Below, one piece after another: positions 1 to 8,674 of a DNA stretch of 41,542 nucleotides. How positions within the stretch are numbered: the stretch's first letter is position 1; the number at the start of each line of letters is the position of its first letter. The notes beneath the pieces were generated by a model that made no database searches, was not told where the DNA came from, and worked only from the letters and a program-made list of their open reading frames with translations. Source of the DNA: QFOX01 sp033763655 (GTDB taxonomy: Bacteria; Pseudomonadota; Alphaproteobacteria; Rickettsiales; UBA3002); contig JANRKD010000014.1 of NCBI GenBank assembly GCA_033763655.1, forward strand, positions 1 through 41,542, in the 5' to 3' direction. The position numbers and the translations under genes were made by a program.

Positions 1-446
1 ACAGGCCGGATTGACCCCTGAATGTTATGAAAATCCCAGTTTCCGGCCTCCCCATCCACCACCGTATTCATGACGGCGTAAAAGGCGCGGCTGTAGGCGG
101 CGCGCTCGGGGTCGGTCATCATGGTGTAGGTGTCGGTGGCAAACGCGCTGTCGCCGTTCTCCACTTTCGTAATCGGCTCGATGACGATGGGGGCGCCTTT
201 GGCGTTTTTGGCCGGGCGTTCCGCCTTTGGCGCGGGCTTTAGCGTGTCGAGGGAATGTGGATCACTTTTAACCGCAAAATAAAGGATGAGCACACCGCCC
301 ACCACGAGGAAAAGCACCGTGTGCCGCGCGAACATTCTTAAGGGGAACAGCAGGAGGTGCGTTGAAATGCCAAACAGGCCAAAGGCCATGCGCAACAGGA
401 CGAAGGGAAGTGTCAGCAGGCTGAAAAGGATATGAAAAATGAACAT
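1..446 (-). CDS. Hypothetical membrane protein, 3' end outside window
   Basis: The reading frame opens at an ATG complementary to 444-446 and runs off the left edge, so only the first 148 residues are visible. An in-frame TAG lies four codons upstream of this ATG, which fixes the start. The N-terminus is hydrophobic (residues about 1-25, starting MFIFHILFSLLTL) and is followed by a second membrane segment (about residues 38-57, TVLFLVVGGVLILYF). A Lys/Pro/Ala-rich linker and a soluble region follow. The soluble part contains DPERAAYSRAFYAVMNT and later GNWDFHNIQGSI, which from memory resembles the C-terminal domain of rickettsial 17-kDa-type surface antigens. That resemblance is inference. 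The gene lies downstream of trpS on the same strand with a 68-nt gap and may be co-transcribed with it. Confidence 0.7.
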   Translation of the reverse strand, partial: MFIFHILFSLLTLPFVLLRMAFGLFGISTHLLLFPLRMFARHTVLFLVVGGVLILYFAVKSDPHSLDTLKPAPKAERPAKNAKGAPIVIEPITKVENGDSAFATDTYTMMTDPERAAYSRAFYAVMNTVVDGEAGNWDFHNIQGSIRP

Positions 447-514
447 GTGCCCATACTACCAAGCATGCGGGGAAGATGCCAGTGAAGCTATGATGACAAT
501 TCCGTGGCCTCTGG

Positions 515-1513
515 TCATACCTGCAAAAATCCCACCCGCTGCCGGGCTTGCGTGAAGATAGGGGTGGCGATGGCGCGGGCGCGTTCCGCACCCTCTTTCA
601 GGAGGGCGTCCAGCATTGAATAGTCGTTCATTAATTCGCGCATATTCGCGGTAATTGGCGAAAGCTTTTCAACCGCTATTTCAGCAAGTTTCGATTTAAA
701 ATTGGATGTTTGTTCAGATTTAAATTCCTCTGCAACTGCTTGTGGAGTTCTGTCCGTCAGCGCGGCGTAGATGGTGAGCAGGTTGGCGATTTCTGGGCGG
801 GTCGCAGGCTCGTAGGTCACGCCCGGAGTAGAGTCCGAGGTCGCCTTGCGGATTTTCTTGGCGATGGCATCGGCGTCATCCGTCAGCGTGATGCGCGAAT
901 AATCCGACGGGTCGGATTTGCTCATCTTTTTGCTGCCGTCACGCAGGCTCATAATGCGCGCGGCGGTGGGCAGAATCAGCGGTTCAGGCAGGGGGAAAAA
1001 CTCCTCGCCATAGGCGCGGTTGAAGGCGCCCGCGATGTCGCGCGCGAGTTCGAGATGCTGTTTCTGATCCTCGCCGACGGGTACATGGGTGGCATGGTAG
1101 CCAAGGATGTCGGCGGCCATCAGCACCGGGTAGGCGTAGAGACCAAGCGGGGCGTTCTCTTTGTTTTTCCCTGATTTTTCCTTAAACTGCGTCATCCGGT
1201 TGAGCCAGCCCAGCGGCGTATGGCAATTGAGAATCCACGCCAGTTCGCTGTGCATGGTGACGGCGGATTGGGGGAAAATCGCGCTCTTTTTCGGATCAAT
1301 CCCGCAAGCGATGTAGGCGGCGGCGGTCTCGCGCGTGTTACGCCTTAAATCGGCGGGGTTCTGCGGCACGGTGATAGCGTGCAAATCCGCCAGCATAAAC
1401 AGGCATGCGTGGCTGTCCTGTAGGCCTACCCAGTTGCGGATGGCGCCGAGGTAATTGCCCAGATGTAGGTTGCCCGTGGGCTGGACGCCGGATAATACGC
1501 GCGGTTTGCTCAT
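515..1513 (-). CDS. trpS: Tryptophan--tRNA ligase
   Basis: This enzyme charges tRNA-Trp with tryptophan using ATP in the cytoplasm. The 332-residue length is normal for bacterial TrpS. The class I signature of the HIGH type is PTGNLHLGNYLGA at residues about 12-24, and the second signature is KMSKS at residues 196-200. The family sequence VGEDQKQHLELARDI lies between them (about 146-160). The start is the ATG complementary to 1511-1513, preceded by an AAGGAG Shine-Dalgarno sequence at a good distance. A TTTAAAAT stretch further upstream could be part of a -10 box. The gene is transcribed away from the unrecognised gene at 1692. Identification is secure. Confidence 0.97.
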   Translation of the reverse strand: MSKPRVLSGVQPTGNLHLGNYLGAIRNWVGLQDSHACLFMLADLHAITVPQNPADLRRNTRETAAAYIACGIDPKKSAIFPQSAVTMHSELAWILNCHTPLGWLNRMTQFKEKSGKNKENAPLGLYAYPVLMAADILGYHATHVPVGEDQKQHLELARDIAGAFNRAYGEEFFPLPEPLILPTAARIMSLRDGSKKMSKSDPSDYSRITLTDDADAIAKKIRKATSDSTPGVTYEPATRPEIANLLTIYAALTDRTPQAVAEEFKSEQTSNFKSKLAEIAVEKLSPITANMRELMNDYSMLDALLKEGAERARAIATPIFTQARQRVGFLQV

Positions 1514-1691
1514 AATGATGCTCCTTACCGGCGCTTGTAGCGGATTTTAAAGTGGCTTGTCACGCACCTTGACGCGCCCCTCCCAAGGTATGCACCGAAG
1601 CTATGTTGCGCCGCACAAAAACAGAGCAATTTCATCGAACTGTCACATTTCGGGGCTGCGTGCTGTGCTACAACTTAGGGTAAGGAAAACT

Positions 1692-3089
1692 ATGACCACA
1701 CCGATTGCACAGAATCCGGATAGTAGCGACCCAGCCGCGCTTGCTGAACGCAAGCCCCTGCCGCCGGTCGAGAAGGATGCCGCCGCCGATCCATCCCCCC
1801 GGCCTGAGATGGAGCGGCACCCGGGTGGCCTTGCAAAATCCGTTGCGCATTGGGTACACCGGCATCCTGAAGCACATAAGCGCGGGGCAGGTGTGCTGGT
1901 GTATCAGGTGGTGCGTTCAGCCATTGCCTCGATTCCCTACGGTTTTTCGATGGCCGGCACGCTTGCTGCGTTCACAGGGATGGAGCGTTTTGGTGCGCAA
2001 TTGAGTAAAAACGCCTCCTCCTCCGTTGCCAAAAGCTTTGGGCGAAACCTAAAGGGATTCGCCACTTTTGGCCCTGCCAAAGCAGCGGCGCTGGTGGCCA
2101 CCAGCTTTACCCTCTATCGCGGTACCAGCAAATTAAGCAAATGGATGACGGAATACCTGTTTAACCCCAAAGACAGCGAACAGCGCACCGCCGAAAAGGT
2201 TTCCGACATTGTGCCGGAAGGCGTCCGTAAAATTAAAGAAATCTTTCCTGCTGAAGCGGCTTCTACACCCGTAGCGGCCATCATATTGGGGTTTATTGTT
2301 TCCGCCTTCCAAAAGCCTTCTGCTGAGGCACTCAAAGTCGAGATCAACGGGGTGAAGCGCTCCATCGACTGGACGCGGGATAGTTTCAAAACAATTGAGG
2401 GATTGGGGAATAAACTCAGGGTGATGAAAAGTGCCATTGTTCACCCCAATGCCAAGTTTATCCCGCAGGCAGTGATTAATACATTTGGCTACTCGCTATT
2501 CTTTGAAATGGGCGACCGCTTGTTCAAAGATGCCCAGATTCGCCGGGGAGTGTGGCCGGGGGAACATAACAGCATCAAGGCACTGAAAGCCGCTCCTGAC
2601 GAGTTTGACCAGGAGATGAAAGCGCGCGATGTCAACGACAAGAAAAAATATGCCGATTCTGCATCGGAACCGGTGAAAGAAAAAAGCCATTATTCTTTCT
2701 TTACTTCGGAGCCTGGCGTCGGGCGCTTTCTTTTCCGCCGCGTGCTGCCGACGGCGATTGGCATCACGGCCTACACGGCGGCAAAAATGCGCTGGGCCAG
2801 TATGCTTGGCAACGATTTTAAATACGCCGAAGGAAAAATGGCGCCGCAATTCTTTGAAAAGGCGCGTAACGAAGGCCTTGCAACCGTTCTCTTTTTCTTA
2901 ATTCCTATCGTCAGTGAACCATGGGAAAAAATGTATGATAGTTTCTTTGCCAAGAAAGATCGTGTGGCGAATGCCCGCGAACATCCTGAGATGTTCGTCA
3001 AGACGCTGGATGCCCACCAGCAGCAAAAATATGGCGAGTTGCTCGATCGCGTAAACTCTAAAGAACAGGCTTCTGGCCGTGCGGCGTAG
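1692..3089 (+). CDS. Unrecognised membrane-associated protein (paralogue trio, member 1)
   Basis: This 465-residue protein is not one I recognise. It begins MTTPIAQ with a charged, proline-rich N-terminal 50 residues. After that come several moderately hydrophobic helices, for example ASIPYGFSMAGTLAAF, PVAAIILGFIVSAF and ATVLFFLIPIVSEPWEKM. There is no classical signal peptide. The frame stays open upstream to a TTG at 1557, but I chose the ATG at 1692, which has GGAAAA just upstream, because the upstream part looks like untranslated leader. The C-terminal part (hydrophobic helix, then FFAKKDR) resembles the end of the product at 8674 (helix, then LFAQKKEDR). I therefore group it loosely with the pair at 7478 and 8674. 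A role in the inner membrane or a membrane-bound assembly is inference only. Confidence 0.75.
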   Translation: MTTPIAQNPDSSDPAALAERKPLPPVEKDAAADPSPRPEMERHPGGLAKSVAHWVHRHPEAHKRGAGVLVYQVVRSAIASIPYGFSMAGTLAAFTGMERFGAQLSKNASSSVAKSFGRNLKGFATFGPAKAAALVATSFTLYRGTSKLSKWMTEYLFNPKDSEQRTAEKVSDIVPEGVRKIKEIFPAEAASTPVAAIILGFIVSAFQKPSAEALKVEINGVKRSIDWTRDSFKTIEGLGNKLRVMKSAIVHPNAKFIPQAVINTFGYSLFFEMGDRLFKDAQIRRGVWPGEHNSIKALKAAPDEFDQEMKARDVNDKKKYADSASEPVKEKSHYSFFTSEPGVGRFLFRRVLPTAIGITAYTAAKMRWASMLGNDFKYAEGKMAPQFFEKARNEGLATVLFFLIPIVSEPWEKMYDSFFAKKDRVANAREHPEMFVKTLDAHQQQKYGELLDRVNSKEQASGRAA

Positions 3090-3125
3090 GCTTTTTTGCT
3101 TCGCGCGTGGCGCGCATTTCTCTCA

Positions 3126-3154
3126 GTGACATTTGCGCCGACAACCGCTATCAC
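3126..3154 (+). promoter_or_regulatory. Candidate promoter of hemB, possibly leaderless
   Basis: GTGACA (3126-3131) and TATCAC (3149-3154) are spaced by 17 nt and match sigma-70 -35 and -10 boxes moderately. The -10 box ends 7 nt before the hemB ATG at 3162, so transcription would begin at or next to the start codon. No Shine-Dalgarno sequence is visible, which fits a leaderless message. This is read by eye only. Confidence 0.35.
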
Positions 3155-3161
3155 CCGCCTC

Positions 3162-4172
3162 ATGAGTAGCACACCACTTGATTTGCCGATTCGTCCACGC
3201 CGTTTGCGCCGCACCCCGTGGCTGCGGGCGCTGGTGGCCGAGCATCAGCTCCGGGCGGAAGACCTCATCTGGCCGCTGTTCGTGCAGGAAGGTGCAGGCA
3301 AAGTGACTCCCATCGAAGGGTTGCCGGGCGTCGAGCGCCTGTCGATCGACATGGTGGTGGATGCGGCGCGCGAAGCGCTGGCGCTGGGTATCCCGGCGAT
3401 TGCCTTGTTTCCGGTCACGCCGGCGGCACTCAAAACCGAAGATGGGCGTGAAGCCTTCAACCCCGACAACCTGATGTGCCGTGCTATTCGTGCCGTCAAA
3501 AAAGCCGTCCCCGGAATCGGCGTCATCGCCGATGTCGCGCTCGACCCCTACACCAGCCACGGGCATGACGGGCTGCTCGATGCGACGGGTGAAGTGGCCA
3601 ACGATGCCACCGTTGCCAGCTTGTGCCAACAGGCGCGGGTGCTGGCCGAGGCAGGTTGCGATATCGTCGCCCCGAGCGATATGATGGACGGGCGCATCGG
3701 CGAAATCCGCGCCACGCTCGATGATGCGGGGCATGAAAACACGGTGATTTTATCCTACGCGGCAAAATACGCTTCGGCGCTTTACGGCCCGTTTCGTGCG
3801 GCGGTCGGCTCGCAAAGCAACCTCGGCAAGGCGGATAAGCGCAGCTACCAGATGAACCCGGCCAACGCCACCGAAGCGCTGCGTGAAGCCGCGCTCGACC
3901 TCGCCGAAGGCGCGGATATGCTGATGGTTAAGCCCGCCGGGCTTTACCTCGACATTCTCGCACGGGTGAAAGAAATTGCGGATGTGCCAGTGCTCGCCTA
4001 CCATGTCAGCGGCGAATACGCGATGCTGAAAGCCGCTGCCGCCGCCGGTTTCATCGACGAGCGCGCCGTGACGATGGAAACCCTGCTGGCCATCAAACGC
4101 GCCGGGGCGGATGCAATCCTCACCTATGCCGCGCGCGACGTGGCCCGCTGGCTAGCCCAGCCAGACGCTTAA
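3162..4172 (+). CDS. hemB: Delta-aminolevulinic acid dehydratase (porphobilinogen synthase)
   Basis: HemB condenses two 5-aminolevulinate molecules to porphobilinogen in haem and tetrapyrrole synthesis, in the cytoplasm. The 336-residue product carries the Schiff-base lysines of the family in YAAKYAS and in MLMVKPAG. The metal-site segment reads DVALDPYTSHGHDG. The cysteines of zinc-type enzymes are replaced here by Ala and Asp, as in the magnesium-type enzymes common in alphaproteobacteria. The frame is open upstream to 3096, but the ATG at 3162 (MSSTPLDLPIRPRRLRR) gives the normal family N-terminus. It ends 3 nt before the stop of the convergent BMP-family gene. Confidence 0.96.
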   Translation: MSSTPLDLPIRPRRLRRTPWLRALVAEHQLRAEDLIWPLFVQEGAGKVTPIEGLPGVERLSIDMVVDAAREALALGIPAIALFPVTPAALKTEDGREAFNPDNLMCRAIRAVKKAVPGIGVIADVALDPYTSHGHDGLLDATGEVANDATVASLCQQARVLAEAGCDIVAPSDMMDGRIGEIRATLDDAGHENTVILSYAAKYASALYGPFRAAVGSQSNLGKADKRSYQMNPANATEALREAALDLAEGADMLMVKPAGLYLDILARVKEIADVPVLAYHVSGEYAMLKAAAAAGFIDERAVTMETLLAIKRAGADAILTYAARDVARWLAQPDA

Positions 4173-4175
4173 GCA

Positions 4176-5201
4176 CTACTTCGCGCTGTAGCTCTCGACC
4201 ACAATTTTGCCGCTGATGATGGCATCCTTCGCGGTGGCGACTTCCTCAATCAGTTTTTCGCTGATGAGGCTGCGGTTGTTCTGGTCCACCGCGTAATCGA
4301 GGGCGCCTTCCTTGATGCCGAGATATTTTACCCCTGCGCTCCAACTGCCATCGTGCGAGTTTTTCAGCGTATCATACACCGCCACATCCACCCGCTTGAC
4401 CAGCGACGTGAGCACATGCCCGGGGAAGAGACCGTTCTGGTTGCTATCGACCCCGATGCCGAGTTTGCCCATCTCATTGGCGGCTTCCAGCACGCCGACC
4501 GAAGAACCGCCGGCGGCGGCAAAAACGATGTCCGCCCCTTCGCGGTATTGCATTTTAGCGAGGGATTTCGCCTTTTCGGGGTTGCTCCATGCCTCAGCGG
4601 TGGTGCCGACCATCTGCACGTCAACCTTGAGGTCAGGTGCGGCGTATTTCACGCCCTGCGTGAAGCCCAGCGCGAAATTGCGAATCAGTGGAATATCCAT
4701 ACCGCCGACAAAGCCGACCAGGTTGCTCTGCGAGAGTTTGCCCGCAATCATCCCGACGAGAAACGCGCCCTCATGGTCGCGGAACAGAATGGATTGCACG
4801 TTGGGGTAAAGCGGCGGCGTCAGCCCGTCGATGACGGTGAACGTGGCGCCGGGGTAGCGGTCGGCGAGGTTCATGACCGGCGGCACATACTGGTTGCCAA
4901 GCAGGATAATGGGATTGGCGCCTCCATCCGCAATTTTTTTAATCGCGCTCGCCGCGTTGTCCATCGTATCCATCCGGGTGATGGTCACCGGGGTGCGAAA
5001 CTCGGTTTCCGCGCGGGCAATCCCGACGCGGGCGGAATTAATGAAGGCGCTGTCGCCTTTTTCGCCTGAATAAAAATAGATGACGGCAGGTTTGTAGACG
5101 GTTTTTTTGGCTTCCGCCGCCACTTTGTGGGGCAGAAGCATCAGGCATGGCAGCAGCAGCGCGCTATAAACAGCGCGTCGGAATGAAAATGCGTGGTGCA
5201 T
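4176..5201 (-). CDS. BMP-family substrate-binding protein
   Basis: This is a periplasmic binding protein of the Med/BMP (basic membrane protein, PnrA-like) family, which usually binds nucleosides for an ABC importer. The signal peptide is residues about 1-29 (MHHAFSFRRAVYSALLLP, then a hydrophobic core ending KVAAEA). No good lipobox cysteine is present, so the product is probably soluble periplasmic rather than a lipoprotein. Family segments include FRDHEGAFLVGMIAG and the later DIVFAAAGGSSVGVLEAA. I chose the ATG complementary to 5199-5201 because it places the signal peptide at the N-terminus; an in-frame ATG at 5237 would add 12 residues. No permease or ATPase genes are adjacent, so the partner transporter is elsewhere or absent. 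The actual ligand cannot be told from the sequence. Confidence 0.88.
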   Translation of the reverse strand: MHHAFSFRRAVYSALLLPCLMLLPHKVAAEAKKTVYKPAVIYFYSGEKGDSAFINSARVGIARAETEFRTPVTITRMDTMDNAASAIKKIADGGANPIILLGNQYVPPVMNLADRYPGATFTVIDGLTPPLYPNVQSILFRDHEGAFLVGMIAGKLSQSNLVGFVGGMDIPLIRNFALGFTQGVKYAAPDLKVDVQMVGTTAEAWSNPEKAKSLAKMQYREGADIVFAAAGGSSVGVLEAANEMGKLGIGVDSNQNGLFPGHVLTSLVKRVDVAVYDTLKNSHDGSWSAGVKYLGIKEGALDYAVDQNNRSLISEKLIEEVATAKDAIISGKIVVESYSAK

Positions 5202-5281
5202 AGTTCCAACTGTATCTTGTGCGGTGGGGCATTTCATGAAAGATAAGCATAGGCGTTCACTCCATCCAAATCAACGGTTTC

Positions 5282-7096
5282 ATGTCGCATTCCATTATCC
5301 GCACCCAGCTTGAAGAGGCGATTAGCCACGCCAACCTCGACCTCTACCTCGTCCCCATGGTCGATGAGTTTCAGGGCGAGTACATCCCCGGGTATGCCGC
5401 GCGCCTGCCCTTTGTCACCGGGTTTGACGGCTCGGCGGGGCTGGGCGTGTTCCGCGCCAAACCGGATGCGGCGCATCCGCATGCGCTGTTCGTCGATGGG
5501 CGCTACACCCTGCAGGCGGCGGCACAGGTCGATACGGCGTCCATCACCGTCATCAACAGCGGCGAGGTGAGTTTCCTTGATTGGCTTAGCACGCAGGGTG
5601 AAGGCACGCGCATCGGCTTCGACCCCTGGCTGGTCACCGAGGCGCAGCGCGAGGAATGGGCCAAAGCCACCGCCGCGCGGGGTATGGTCTGGGTGGCGCA
5701 TTCCCCGAATCTGGTCGATAGTATCTGGCCCGCGCAACCCGCGCCGCCGCAGGGCGAAGTGGTGCTGCAGGCGCCGGAACTGGCCGGGGAAAGCACGGCG
5801 CAGAAACGCGCAACGCTGCTGGCGGCGCTTAAAAAACAGGGCGCGCAGAGTGTGCTGCTGACCCAGCCCGACAGTATCAACTGGCTGCTGAACCTGCGCG
5901 GTAGCGATGTGCCGTTCAACCCGCTGCTGCTGGCGCATTGCCTGCTGCGAGCGGATGGAACAGCGAGCTTATTTATGCATCCGCATACGCTGACGGATGA
6001 GGTGCAGGCCTATCTCGCGCAGCAGCAGATTACGGTATTGCCGCTGGCGGAAATGTTCGCGGGTGCGGTGGATAAGGCGCTGTTTGGCGCTGCCGTGCTG
6101 ATGGATGCGGCCACCACCGCCACCGGCTGGTTCACCCTTGCCGGGAAACTGGGTGCGCAAATCATCCGGGGCGATGACCCGGCCGCCCTGCCCAAGGCAA
6201 TCAAAAACCCGGTAGAGCTGGCGGGCATTCGTGCCGCGCACACGCGCGACGGGCTGGCGCTGACACGCTTCCTGCACTGGTTCGATACGCAAACCGGCAA
6301 CGGCAAATACCCCGACGAGCTGAGCGTGATCGCCAAACTCGAACAGTACCGCGCCGGGGATGCTCAGTACCGTGGCCCGAGCTTTGCCACCATCGCCGGG
6401 GCGGGCGGCAACGGCGCCATTGTCCATTACCGCGCCGATGCGGCAAGCAACCGCAAAAGCCGTGTCGGCGAGCTTTTCCTGCTCGATTCGGGCGGGCAAT
6501 ACCCCGACGGCACGACCGATGTCACGCGCACTTTATTTGTCGCAAGCCCGGCCGGTGGCACCGCCGCACCGCTGATGACCGAGCATTTCACCCGCGTGCT
6601 CAAGGGGCATATCGCGCTGGCGGGCGCAAAGTTTCCGCACGGCACGACCGGCGCGCAGCTCGATGTGCTGGCGCGGCAATATCTCTGGGAGGCAGGCCTC
6701 GATTACGACCACGGCACCGGCCATGGGGTGGGCGCCTATCTCTGCGTACATGAGGGGCCGCAGCGCATCAGCAAGCGTGGCAGCGCCGTACCGCTTGCGG
6801 CGGGGATGATTCTTTCCAACGAGCCGGGCTATTATGCGCCGGGGCAGTATGGCATCCGCATCGAGAATCTGGTGGCGGTCGTGGAACTTGGCGCTGCTGC
6901 TAACGGCAAGCCCATGCTCGGGTTTGAAACCCTGACTCTGGCGCCGATCGACACGCGGCTGGTGGATGTGTCGATGCTCACCGCGAACGAGCGCAACTGG
7001 CTGAACGCCTATCACCGCCGGGTGTACGATACCCACGCCGCCGCGCTCGATGCCCCCGCCCGCCAATGGCTGATGCAGGCCACGCGGGCGATTTAA
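5282..7096 (+). CDS. Xaa-Pro aminopeptidase (M24B family)
   Basis: This metallopeptidase removes N-terminal residues preceding proline in the cytoplasm. At 604 residues it is the long three-domain form (two creatinase-like N-terminal domains plus the C-terminal pita-bread domain), as in eukaryotic XPNPEP1 and many alphaproteobacteria. The metal ligands are visible: two Asp in LLDSGGQYPDGTTDVTRT, His in HGTGHGVGAYLCVHEGP, and Glu in LSNEPGYYAPGQYGIRIEN. The start is the ATG at 5282 (MSHSIIRTQLEEAI), with no clear Shine-Dalgarno sequence. The gene is divergent from the BMP-family gene across an 80-bp gap. It is followed by a repeat-rich intergenic region. Confidence 0.95.
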   Translation: MSHSIIRTQLEEAISHANLDLYLVPMVDEFQGEYIPGYAARLPFVTGFDGSAGLGVFRAKPDAAHPHALFVDGRYTLQAAAQVDTASITVINSGEVSFLDWLSTQGEGTRIGFDPWLVTEAQREEWAKATAARGMVWVAHSPNLVDSIWPAQPAPPQGEVVLQAPELAGESTAQKRATLLAALKKQGAQSVLLTQPDSINWLLNLRGSDVPFNPLLLAHCLLRADGTASLFMHPHTLTDEVQAYLAQQQITVLPLAEMFAGAVDKALFGAAVLMDAATTATGWFTLAGKLGAQIIRGDDPAALPKAIKNPVELAGIRAAHTRDGLALTRFLHWFDTQTGNGKYPDELSVIAKLEQYRAGDAQYRGPSFATIAGAGGNGAIVHYRADAASNRKSRVGELFLLDSGGQYPDGTTDVTRTLFVASPAGGTAAPLMTEHFTRVLKGHIALAGAKFPHGTTGAQLDVLARQYLWEAGLDYDHGTGHGVGAYLCVHEGPQRISKRGSAVPLAAGMILSNEPGYYAPGQYGIRIENLVAVVELGAAANGKPMLGFETLTLAPIDTRLVDVSMLTANERNWLNAYHRRVYDTHAAALDAPARQWLMQATRAI

Positions 7097-7215
7097 GCAC
7101 AGAAGAGGGACCGGCCGCTTTCATTATACCGCCCTTCTCTCCCTTATCATACCAGCGTCAAGCTGGCATCCGGCCCCTTCGCGAAAATCTCGCGGCGCAG
7201 ACTTGGCCATGCTGG

Positions 7216-7236
7216 ATGCCAAATCACGTTTGGCAT
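7216..7236. repeat. Hairpin repeat element (ATGCC…GGCAT type), copy 1
   Basis: ATGCCAAA (7216-7223), loop TCACG, and TTTGGCAT (7229-7236) form a perfect 8-bp inverted repeat, preceded by TGG and followed by GACA. A related element at 31218-31243 keeps the outer TGGATGCC…GGCATGAC frame but has different, still pairing, inner bases. That indicates a conserved hairpin rather than conserved sequence. Confidence 0.65.
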
Positions 7237-7265
7237 GACAAGCGGCGGGGTTGGGGGCTGGGGGC

Positions 7266-7379
7266 TGCCGCTTCCCTCACCCCAGCCCTCTCCCGCAGGC
7301 GGGAGAGGGAGCGACTCCCCTCGCTGGCGACTATTCACCTCCTTCACTGGCGACCGGCTACCGGCTACTGGCGACTGGC
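7266..7379. repeat. Dispersed repeat with REP hairpin, copy A
   Basis: This 114-bp stretch is clearly homologous to 31352-31470. It opens with TGCCGCTTCCCTCACCCC and contains a perfect 11-bp inverted repeat CCCTCTCCCGC / GCGGGAGAGGG (7286-7309, 2-nt loop). It ends in short TACCGGC/TACTGGC-like iterations. The hairpin core resembles REP-type elements found in many proteobacterial intergenic regions. The segment AGGGAGCGACTCCCCTCG also resembles the duplicated block upstream of the tRNA-Ser. Confidence 0.8.
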
Positions 7380-7477
7380 AGCTCCAATTTGTCATCAAAC
7401 CTTCACAAACTGCCGCGCCGCAATATGTTACATTTGAAGCATGGAGAAGCCTGTTTTTCGCCTGTTTTAGGATAGTA

Positions 7478-8674
7478 ATGGATCGTACTGAACAGCAAAA
7501 ATCAACCGACCAGCCGGTGGTGTCGCCGCTCGCCAAGGATCAAACCTATGGCGAGCGCAAATACCACGCGATTTTCGACTGGGGTGTGAATTACTGGCTG
7601 AACCTCTTTGCCTCGGCGGGTTTCTCGCACTGGGCCGAACACGCGACTCGCCCCTTCAAGCTGCCACTGCTGATGAAAGAGGCCGCTACCCCGCGTCAGA
7701 TTCAGCAGAATCTGGCCAGACGGCTTGAGAAAATCATCCCCAAACTTCCTTTCGTCAAAGGCATGGAAGGGGTGGTGCTCACCGAACGCAGCATGGCCGT
7801 CGCCCGCAGTGCAACGCTGCTGACGCCCGGCTTTTTCATCATGATTCCCTCGGTATGGCTCGGGGCAAAAATTAAACCTTGGCTGATCGAAACTTTCGAC
7901 CGCCGCCATTACGGTGAGGAGGCGATGGAAGATCCGTCGCTGAAAGCGCGTCACGAAGCTATTCGCGCCGAGGAACGCCCCACCTTCTCGGGGGCGTTTG
8001 TCGCGCGCATGGCCACCGCCGTTACTGCCCAGCTCGCGGCGCTGACCATCGGCAGCGATAGCAACTTCATCACCAAGCTTGGCAAAAAGCGTAACATTCC
8101 GGCGTTGGAGAAAGTCGCTATCGACCCGATTACTCAGAAAGTGGGCGAGGCGATGGGTGGGCTTGTTCCCGAAGGAGCACAGGCGTATGCAAACGGGTTT
8201 TTACAGCGGCGCGGTTTCGATTTTTCGGAAGAACAACGCCTGAAATTCGGCAAAACCGGCGCCTACAACAGCGCCACGAAGGATTTTGGCCGCTTTGTCG
8301 CCGCCGATACGTTCTACACCCTGATTACCGCCGCCACCATTCGCCCGTTCGTGAAACTGCTGCGCCACCTGCCCTTCATGAGCTACAAGCCCAAGGTTGC
8401 GGAAAATACAGCCTCGTTCGAGGGCGACCACATCAAGGTGCCAAAAAACCGTTACGCCTTCGCCGGACTGGAGGCCGCCAACAGCGCGGATTTCGCACCG
8501 GATCGCAGCGAGGCTCCCGCGCCTGAAATCGCCCCCAAACCGCACATGCACATCAGCAGCATCCCCCCACATCCGCACGGGCATCACAAACCCGGCGCGC
8601 AGGTGAGCCACGCCGCGCATGATTCCACCCTTCACCCGCAGCACGCACAGGCTGCCAAAGCAGCGGGGGCTTGA
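7478..8674 (+). CDS. Unrecognised protein with His-rich C-terminus (paralogue trio, member 2)
   Basis: This 398-residue protein is not one I recognise. The ATG at 7478 is preceded by AGGAT; the frame is open upstream through repeat DNA, which I exclude. Hydrophobic stretches include LLTPGFFIMIPSVWLG (about 109-124) and weaker segments near 187-197 and 285-300. There is no signal peptide. A characteristic block, DRRHYGEEAMEDPSL, followed about 17 residues later by FSGAFVARMAT, aligns with DHWFYGKREVENNPK and FGTGFKARFVA in the next gene, so the two are paralogues. The last about 45 residues are rich in His, Pro and Ala (HPHGHHKPG and similar) and might bind metal. The stop overlaps the next start by 1 nt (TGATG), so the two are translated as a coupled pair. 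Confidence 0.8.
   Translation: MDRTEQQKSTDQPVVSPLAKDQTYGERKYHAIFDWGVNYWLNLFASAGFSHWAEHATRPFKLPLLMKEAATPRQIQQNLARRLEKIIPKLPFVKGMEGVVLTERSMAVARSATLLTPGFFIMIPSVWLGAKIKPWLIETFDRRHYGEEAMEDPSLKARHEAIRAEERPTFSGAFVARMATAVTAQLAALTIGSDSNFITKLGKKRNIPALEKVAIDPITQKVGEAMGGLVPEGAQAYANGFLQRRGFDFSEEQRLKFGKTGAYNSATKDFGRFVAADTFYTLITAATIRPFVKLLRHLPFMSYKPKVAENTASFEGDHIKVPKNRYAFAGLEAANSADFAPDRSEAPAPEIAPKPHMHISSIPPHPHGHHKPGAQVSHAAHDSTLHPQHAQAAKAAGA

Larger units (their letters stand above)
7097..7477 (+). other. 381-bp intergenic region made of repeat elements
   Basis: I see no gene here. The region holds two repeat elements, annotated separately: a hairpin at 7216-7236 and a REP-containing repeat at 7266-7379 that recurs at 31352-31470. 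A stretch at 7149-7200 (agcgtcaagctggcatccgg and following) looks like further degenerate repeat. The last part, about 7385-7477, should carry the promoter of the gene at 7478. AGGAT just before that ATG is its ribosome binding site. Confidence 0.6.

Noticed and set aside
1557..1691. N-terminal extension of the gene at 1692 from a TTG
   Set aside because: The ATG at 1692 has a purine-rich ribosome binding site and the extension shows no protein-like pattern.
7097..7477. CRISPR array, suggested by iterated TACCGGC/TACTGGC units
   Set aside because: The iterations are 7-14 nt long without spacers of regular size; they are the tail of a REP-like repeat.
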